Position numbers and translations under genes: made by a program. Positions 28,385 to 33,272 of a stretch of 33,272 nucleotides of DNA are shown in pieces (the first letter of the stretch is position 1; the number at the start of each line of letters is the position of its first letter). The stretch spans positions 1 through 33,272 of the forward strand of contig NZ_QJJS01000027.1 of assembly GCF_003201595.1 (NCBI RefSeq). Reading direction: 5' to 3'. The stretch comes from Sphaerotilus hippei (GTDB lineage: Bacteria; Pseudomonadota; Gammaproteobacteria; Burkholderiales; Burkholderiaceae_C). The notes under the pieces were generated by a model that searched no databases, had not been told where the DNA came from, and saw only the letters and a program-made list of their open reading frames with translations.

Positions 28385-31108
28385 ATGAATCATCTGGTGG
28401 TGGGCCTGGGGGGCACCGGCGAGCGCCTCTGGCGTGAGCTGGTCGCCCGTCGCACGGGGGGAGCAGGGGAGGCGGCGCGGGTGGTGGCGCTGCTGCTGGA
28501 CCAGGGGGAGCCGGACCGCCCGTCCGGGCGCGACGAAACGCCTCAGGTCCAGCGCCTGATGCTGGCGGCCACGCCCGCCGAGCGCCAGGCCCTGCGGCTC
28601 GGCCGGCCGGACCTGGACCGCGACGAGCCCCGTGCCCAGGTGCGGCTGCTGTTGGCTGCCCGCCACAGCGAGGTGCTGGCTGCGCTGCAGCGCGTGCGCG
28701 CCCTGTCGGGCGGCGAGCCCCTGTGCTGCCACGTGCTGCTGCAGCTGGGCAGTGCGACCGGTGCCGGCCTGCTGATCGACCTGCTCGGCCTGCTGCGCCT
28801 GCAGCTGCCTGCGGGCACGCCGATCTGCCTGCATGCCCAGCTGCCCGAACCCGACACGGCCGGCACCACGCCGTGGCCGGCCGCGCAGGCGCAGGCCGCC
28901 GTGTTGCTGCAGGAGCTGCAGGCCCTGGCCGACGGCGCCGGCTGGCCCGGGTCGCTGGCGGGCGGCGACGGCACGGCGGCCCTGCAGGGCGTGCCGGCCT
29001 TCGACCGCTGCTGGCTGAGCGCGGCGATGGACGAGGACGGCCTGCAGCCGCGTGACGCCCTGCAGCGCCTGCAGCACGGCGCCGGCTGGCTGCAGCTGCT
29101 GATCGATCCACCGACGCCGGCGCTCGCGGGCCTGCTGGCCGGGTCCGGCCCGCAGCGCTTCGCGGCCGCCGGCCATGCCCGGGTGCGCTGCGATGCCCGG
29201 GCGATCCGCACCCACCTCGGCCACGAGCTGCTGCTGCGCCTGCTCAACCAGCTGCGCTACCAGCACTGGCGGCCCGCGCTGGGGGTGGTCGGCCACCCGT
29301 CGCCGCTCGATCGGGACGTGCAGGTCGACGAGGCCCGGCTGGGCGCCTGGGGCCTGTCGGTCGAGCACCTCTGGCTGCGCGCGGGCATGGCCGAGATCGA
29401 CGTTCCCGATCAGCCCGAGGGCCAGGTCGAGCAGCAGTGGCAGCAGTTGACCGCTCATGCGCTCGGGCTGATCGAGGTCGTGCCGCCGGCGCAGCGGGCC
29501 GAGACGCTGCGCCGGCTGATGGACGAGGCCCGCGACGAGCGTTTCCGCGGCGTCGGCGTGCAGGCGGCCTTCGACCTGCCCGAACATGAACTGCAGCGCC
29601 GCGCGGTGGCGGTGCGCCAGCGCATCGAGCGCACGCTCTGGGACGACTGGCGCGACCGGCGCCGTTCCCTGCACGGCTGTGGCCAGCTGATGGCCCGGGT
29701 GCTGGGCTGGCTCGACCAGCAGGCCCAGGTCCTCGAGGAACATCGCCGCGGCCGCGAGATGCAGGCGCTGCAGCTCGGCCAGCAGGCCGATGCGCTGATG
29801 CCGGCCTCGGGCCGGGTGCGCGGTGGCGTGTGGTCGCTGCTGGGCGCCGGCCGGGCCCAGGACCTCAAGCCGCTCGCCTTCCTGCTGCGCGATGCGGCGC
29901 TGGCGCGCACCTGGGCGCTGCAGGCGGCGCTGGCGCTGCGGTTCTGCGTCCAGCTGCAGGTCCAGCTGACGACGCTGCAGGGCATGATCGACAGCAGCGA
30001 GCTGGCGCTGGGCGCGCTCGCCCAGGGGGTCGACCGGACCGCCGCCGCGGCCCTGCCCGAGCCGCGGGAGGCGACGGCCGCCGATGTGCTGCAGGCCGAT
30101 GCCCGGCTCGAATCCCGCGAGCTGCTCGCCGAGCAGCGCACCCGGCTGGTGACCGGCGAGGCGGTGCTGCGCCCGCATCTGGACACGCTGTGGCCGATGG
30201 CCTTCGCCCGCTGGGGCGACCGGCCGAGCTTCCGGGCGCTGGCCCAGTGGCTCGACGAGGACGCCAGCCTGCCGGCGCTGCTCGCCTTGTGCGAGGCCCG
30301 GCTGCCGGCCGACGCGGTGCAGCAGGTCGAACAGGCCGCCTGGGCCCGCCTGGGCGCGGCCTGGCAGGCCGATCCGGCCCGCCGCGCCCTCGATCTGGAC
30401 ACGCTGCGCCGGCAGGCGGCCGTGCCGATGGCGCTGCAGCCGGGCGCCATCGCCACCGTGAGCGAAGGCCGGGCCGGGCCGCAGGCCCTCGCGCCGGAGG
30501 GGCCGGGCGCGGCGGACGATGCCGAGCCGGCGGCCGACGTGCTGCTGACGTGGCGGGTGCTCACCCCGGCGACGCTGGCCGCCTGGCGCCGCGTGCAGTC
30601 CCTGCAGCAGCTGCTGCAGGCCCATCGGCGCGGCCAGGGCAGCGCGGCACGGGCCCTGCAGCTCGAGCCCGGCCGGGTCTGGCCGGACCTGGTGCCGCCG
30701 ACCGAGGCGCAGCGGCAGGCGCACACCCGTGCCGTGCTGCTGCTGGCCGATGCGCTGGGCTGCATCGGCCCGGCTGACCCGGCGTCGGCCGGCTCGGCGC
30801 TGGTCTGGGTGCGCCGTGATGGGGACGGCTTCGAGATCGAGCGTCACCCGCTGGGGCATGACCTGGGCGAGGCCGCCGCGGGGCAGGGCTCGCCGGTGGT
30901 CGACGCCCTGCACGACACCGTGCTCGACACGCTGCTGGCGCACGAGCCCGACGCCGACACCCTCGTGCGGCTGCGCGACACGATGCTGCACCGCATCGAC
31001 CGGCTGCGGCCGGGCTGGCCCGCCGAAGGCCGGGACCTTGAATCGCGGGCCTGGAACGACGCGGCCCGCACCGCGATGAAGATCCTCCGACAGGACATGA
31101 CCCCATGA
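28385..31108 (+). CDS. Tubulin/FtsZ-like GTPase-fold protein
   Basis: A 907-residue cytosolic protein with features of the bacterial tubulin-like (Tubulin_2-type) group. The N-terminus HLVVGLGGTGERLWREL (3-19) matches the first nucleotide-binding strand and loop of that fold. LLQLGSATGAGLLIDLLGLLR, with GSATGAG at 122-128, corresponds to the tubulin/FtsZ signature GGGTG(S/T)G and keeps Gly122, Thr125, Gly126 and Gly128 but lacks the full glycine run, so GTP binding may be altered. The remaining 700 residues are helical, Leu/Ala/Gln-rich and unassigned. ATG at 28385 is chosen over a GTG at 28373; GAGGTG lies 11 nt upstream. Its stop overlaps the next gene by 4 nt. The fold is inferred from motifs only; polymer formation is unproven. 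Confidence 0.65.
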   Translation: MNHLVVGLGGTGERLWRELVARRTGGAGEAARVVALLLDQGEPDRPSGRDETPQVQRLMLAATPAERQALRLGRPDLDRDEPRAQVRLLLAARHSEVLAALQRVRALSGGEPLCCHVLLQLGSATGAGLLIDLLGLLRLQLPAGTPICLHAQLPEPDTAGTTPWPAAQAQAAVLLQELQALADGAGWPGSLAGGDGTAALQGVPAFDRCWLSAAMDEDGLQPRDALQRLQHGAGWLQLLIDPPTPALAGLLAGSGPQRFAAAGHARVRCDARAIRTHLGHELLLRLLNQLRYQHWRPALGVVGHPSPLDRDVQVDEARLGAWGLSVEHLWLRAGMAEIDVPDQPEGQVEQQWQQLTAHALGLIEVVPPAQRAETLRRLMDEARDERFRGVGVQAAFDLPEHELQRRAVAVRQRIERTLWDDWRDRRRSLHGCGQLMARVLGWLDQQAQVLEEHRRGREMQALQLGQQADALMPASGRVRGGVWSLLGAGRAQDLKPLAFLLRDAALARTWALQAALALRFCVQLQVQLTTLQGMIDSSELALGALAQGVDRTAAAALPEPREATAADVLQADARLESRELLAEQRTRLVTGEAVLRPHLDTLWPMAFARWGDRPSFRALAQWLDEDASLPALLALCEARLPADAVQQVEQAAWARLGAAWQADPARRALDLDTLRRQAAVPMALQPGAIATVSEGRAGPQALAPEGPGAADDAEPAADVLLTWRVLTPATLAAWRRVQSLQQLLQAHRRGQGSAARALQLEPGRVWPDLVPPTEAQRQAHTRAVLLLADALGCIGPADPASAGSALVWVRRDGDGFEIERHPLGHDLGEAAAGQGSPVVDALHDTVLDTLLAHEPDADTLVRLRDTMLHRIDRLRPGWPAEGRDLESRAWNDAARTAMKILRQDMTP

Positions 31109-32736
31109 ACGCTCCCGCCTCCCTGGGCATCTGCACCCATCTGCCGTCGGCCTGCAGCCATGCCGCCTCGCGCACCCCCGTCCCGATGGACGGCCCCGAC
31201 AGCCGCTGCCCGGAATGCCGCTCCCGCCTGCTGCCGTTCGGCGGGTCCACCGCTACCTCGACGACGCTGCCCCTGCCGATCCTGGCCGCCGCGCTGGTCG
31301 GCCTGCTGGTGCTGGCCGCCGCGGTGGCCTGGTGGTTCCTGCGGCCGGCGGCCCAGACCGATCCCGCACCGGCCAGGGTCGCGGCCGGGCCGGCCATCGC
31401 CTCGTCGGGGCCGGCCTCGTCGCGCGTGGCGCCGGCCGGCACCCGGCTGCTGCGGGTGCATGGCTCCAACACCGTGGGCGCCCGCCTGGCGCCGGCCCTG
31501 CTCGAAGCCTTCCTGCGCGAGGACGGCTACAGCGAGTTCAGCCTGCAGCCCGGCGCCCGGCCCGAAGAGCGCCGGCTGCTGGCCCGCAGCGCCGACGGCC
31601 GCTCGAGCGTCGAGGTCGAGCTGCATGCCCACGGCACCGCGACCGCCTTCACCGGCCTGGCCAGCGGCGTCACCGATGTCGGCGTGGCTTCGCGGCCGAT
31701 CAAGCCCGAGGAGCTGGCCGGCACGAAGTCGCTCGGCGACCTGAGCGCCGCCGGCAGCGAGCACGTGATCGCGCTCGACGGCGTGGCGGTGATCGTGCAC
31801 CCCGGCAACCCGGTGTCGCGGCTGAGCCTCGAGCAGCTGCGCCGGCTGTTTGCCGGACAGGTCAAGGACTGGGCCGAGGTCGGTGGCACGCCCGGGCCGG
31901 TGTCCGTGCATGCCCGCGACGACCAGTCGGGCACCTGGGACACCTTCAAGTCGCTGGTGATGGGCAAGGAGGCGCTGGTCACCACGGCCCGGCGCCACGA
32001 GGACAGCGGCCAGCTGTCCGAGGCGGTGGCGCTGGACCCGCAGGCCATCGGCTTCATCGGCCTGCCCTACGTGCGCAACGCCCGCGCCGTGGCCGTGTCC
32101 GACGGCGCTGCCGCCCCGCTGCGCCCCAGCCGCTTCACGGTGGCCACCGAGGACTACCCCCTCTCGCGCCGCCTCTTCCTCTACGTCAGCCCCAAGGCGC
32201 CTGAGCTGGCCCGCCGCTTTGCCAACTTTGCGGTGTCTGACGAGGCCCAGCGCGTGGCCGACGCCCAAGGCTTCATCGGCCAGGTGCCCGACACGGCAGA
32301 CGCCACCGCCGCATCGCCCGCCGCCGACCTGCCCCCCGTCTACCGCAGCCTGACCGGCGAGGCCCGCCGCCTGTCCGTCAACCTGCGCTTCCTCAACGGC
32401 TCCGACCGCCTCGACAACAAGGCCCGGCGCGACCTGGACCGCATCGTCAAGCTGCTGGAGCGCAGCGCCAGCAAGAACGAGAAGGTCCTGCTCCTGGGCT
32501 TCTCCGACAACGCCGGCGGCACCTGCGTCAACCAGCGCCTGTCCCAGCAACGCGCCGACACCGTGGCCACCGAACTCGCCACCTACGGCGTGCGCCCCGC
32601 CGTCATCCACGGCTTCGGCCCCGCCGCCCCCGTGGCCGCCAACGACAGCCCCGCCGGCCGCGAACGCAACCGCCGCGTCGAGGTGTGGCTCACCTCCCGC
32701 CCCGTCACCGCCCCCCGCGCCGAGGCGTGCAAATAA
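31105..32736 (+). CDS. Membrane protein fusing PstS-like binding domain and OmpA domain
   Basis: A 543-residue protein. The N-terminal 56 residues carry Cys10, Cys17, Cys35 and Cys38 (CPEC), a possible zinc site. One membrane helix spans about 57-79 and should leave the N-terminus in the cytoplasm. A Pro/Ala linker leads to a type 2 periplasmic binding domain of the phosphate-binding PstS class (about 113-400): LLRVHGSNTVGARLAPALL, IVHPGNPVSRLSLEQLRRLF and DDQSGTWDTF. The C-terminal OmpA domain (about 415-535) has GFSDNAGGTCVNQRLSQQRADTV and NRRVEVWL, keeping the peptidoglycan-contacting Asp and Arg. Phosphate as ligand is only a family guess. It is translationally coupled to the tubulin-like gene and followed by a terminator. 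From about 32120 third positions become markedly C-rich. Confidence 0.9.
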   Translation: MNAPASLGICTHLPSACSHAASRTPVPMDGPDSRCPECRSRLLPFGGSTATSTTLPLPILAAALVGLLVLAAAVAWWFLRPAAQTDPAPARVAAGPAIASSGPASSRVAPAGTRLLRVHGSNTVGARLAPALLEAFLREDGYSEFSLQPGARPEERRLLARSADGRSSVEVELHAHGTATAFTGLASGVTDVGVASRPIKPEELAGTKSLGDLSAAGSEHVIALDGVAVIVHPGNPVSRLSLEQLRRLFAGQVKDWAEVGGTPGPVSVHARDDQSGTWDTFKSLVMGKEALVTTARRHEDSGQLSEAVALDPQAIGFIGLPYVRNARAVAVSDGAAAPLRPSRFTVATEDYPLSRRLFLYVSPKAPELARRFANFAVSDEAQRVADAQGFIGQVPDTADATAASPAADLPPVYRSLTGEARRLSVNLRFLNGSDRLDNKARRDLDRIVKLLERSASKNEKVLLLGFSDNAGGTCVNQRLSQQRADTVATELATYGVRPAVIHGFGPAAPVAANDSPAGRERNRRVEVWLTSRPVTAPRAEACK

Positions 32737-32770
32737 GCAGCCATCCCCCGCGCTGCCTTCACACCAACCC

Positions 32771-32796
32771 AGCGGGCCCATGCGGCCCGCTTTTTT
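32771..32796 (+). terminator. Rho-independent terminator of the tubulin-like operon
   Basis: AGCGGGCC (32771-32778) pairs with GGCCCGCT (32784-32791) across a 5-nt loop, followed by TTTTTT to 32796. It starts 34 nt after the stop codon of the binding-protein/OmpA gene. Confidence 0.93.
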
Positions 32797-32909
32797 GCGC
32801 CCTAAAACGCCCGCACCGGCAAAGTCGCACGCCACCCCCGTGCTGAGCGCTGGACGGTGCCAGGACCGCGCCGTAAGCTGGCAAAAAAAGTAAATCAACT
32901 CAGGGAGAG

Positions 32910-32987
32910 ATGATGAATACCGCACCGTACCCTCACCGAAAGTTTGTAAACGCGTGCCGCTTTTGCCGGAAATTTAGTGCTGTATGA
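32910..32987 (+). CDS. Small ORF with CxxC, 25 residues
   Basis: GGGAG at 32903-32907 precedes two ATG codons at 32910 and 32913; the frame ends TGA at 32985-32987. The peptide begins MMNTAPYPHRKFVNAC, has the CRFC motif and is basic. Local GC is well below that of the upstream operon. It could be a leader peptide, a small zinc protein or a peptide precursor; I recognise no family. The next ORF starts 25 nt downstream with a strong ribosome binding site. Confidence 0.35.
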   Translation: MMNTAPYPHRKFVNACRFCRKFSAV

Positions 32988-33012
32988 AAGCACAGTCAAG
33001 CGGAGGATTTCA

Positions 33013-33056
33013 ATGAGCTATCAATGGCTTGGCAGCGCCGGGGCGCTCCGATCTAG
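33013..33056 (+). pseudogene. 5' fragment of an ORF cut by the IS element
   Basis: GGAGG (33002-33006) lies 6 nt before an ATG at 33013 that opens MSYQWLGSAGALRS; the IS end begins at about 33056. Through the IS the frame continues only to a TGA at 33103-33105. The strong ribosome binding site suggests a real gene start, whose remainder would lie beyond the IS, outside the window. Function cannot be stated. Confidence 0.35.
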
Positions 33057-33272
33057 AGCGTGTTATGAACTTGCCGCAAGCCGTCCGGCGCTGAAGATAA
33101 GCTGACCCCGTGACCAGAAAACCCTACCCGAGCGACATCAGCGAAGAAGAGTGGCATTTTGTGGCGCCGTACCTGAGGCTGATGGATGTGAACGCGCCGC
33201 AGCGCCGCCACGACCTGCGCGAGGTGTTCAACGCGCTGCGCTGGCTGGCGCGCGCGGGAGCGCCCTGGCGAC
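33056..33272 (+). mobile_element. Left end of an IS5-family insertion sequence, cut by the window
   Basis: GAGCGTGTTATGAAC from 33056 looks like the terminal inverted repeat of IS5-family elements (IS427/IS1031 type), and it abuts CTAG (33053-33056), a target of the kind this family uses. The transposase follows after about 55 bp. The right end and the target duplication are outside the window, so the exact first base is an estimate. Confidence 0.7.
33110..33272 (+). CDS. IS5-family transposase, N-terminal part
   Basis: A GTG at 33110 opens a frame running off the window end (54 complete codons). The product, TRKPYPSDISEEEWHFVAPY and then RRHDLREVFNALRWLARAGAPWR, matches the N-terminal domain (DUF4096 type) of IS5-family DDE transposases: a YPSDxSxEEW start, a basic RRxDLRE motif and an LR-W-G-PWR end. 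The catalytic DDE region is not in the window, so intactness cannot be judged. The GTG start is chosen because the homologous region begins there and the frame has a TGA stop immediately upstream region in the leader. Confidence 0.85.
   Translation, partial: MTRKPYPSDISEEEWHFVAPYLRLMDVNAPQRRHDLREVFNALRWLARAGAPWR

Noticed and set aside
28241-30991. 916-codon minus-strand frame opposite the tubulin-like gene
   Set aside because: Gln/Arg/Gly-rich shadow; the plus frame has nucleotide-binding motifs, a coupled downstream gene and a terminator.

Overview
This window is GC-rich chromosomal DNA that reads as a betaproteobacterium of the order Burkholderiales, probably near the Leptothrix/Sphaerotilus/Comamonadaceae relatives. 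The support is the tmRNA tag ANDERFALAA, a fused AroA-Cmk protein, the gene order gyrA/serC/pheA/tyrA/aroA-cmk/rpsA/ihfB/lapA/lapB/rfaE/rfaD, and the protein sequences. No species can be named from sequence alone.

Layout. (1) 1-3101 is the right end of an integrated element of lower GC. It holds an unknown protein, an AT-richer stretch with repeats and two tiny ORFs, and a tyrosine recombinase 112 bp from the 3' end of ssrA (tmRNA), the likely attachment site. (2) 3101-4867 is ssrA, gph and ubiG, all on the minus strand. (3) 4919-5642 is an OmpA-type lipoprotein with a strong terminator, divergent from gyrA. (4) 5951-14422 is a long plus-strand run: gyrA, a DUF2059-like exported protein, serC, pheA, tyrA and the aroA-cmk fusion. 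It makes the precursors of serine, phenylalanine and tyrosine plus CMP kinase; most junctions are short overlaps. (5) 14574-20848 is rpsA, ihfB, lapA, lapB, the heptose genes rfaE1 and rfaD, and a ComEA-like secreted helix-hairpin-helix protein; lapAB and rfaE/rfaD form an LPS-linked block. (6) 20749-28157, minus strand, holds a patatin-like lipase, an exported Arg/Asp-rich protein, dnaE and a membrane diguanylate cyclase. (7) 28385-32736, plus strand and divergent from the cyclase, is a two-gene operon: a tubulin/FtsZ-like GTPase and a membrane protein joining a cytoplasmic Cys cluster, one TM helix, a PstS-like binding domain and a peptidoglycan-binding OmpA domain. It ends in a clear terminator. 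(8) 32797-33272 is lower-GC DNA with two short ORFs that have good ribosome binding sites, the second interrupted by the left end of an IS5-family element that runs off the window.

The most interesting system is region 7: a predicted cytoplasmic tubulin-like GTPase translationally coupled to a protein that could connect the cytoplasm, a periplasmic ligand and the cell wall, next to a c-di-GMP synthase whose start codon lies in a hairpin. Other signals are a possible leaderless-mRNA pattern (TAGAAT-like -10 boxes 6-9 nt before start codons of dnaE, lapA and the patatin gene), a promoter-like patch inside aroA-cmk ahead of rpsA, and a 17-residue hydrophobic peptide ORF in the island.
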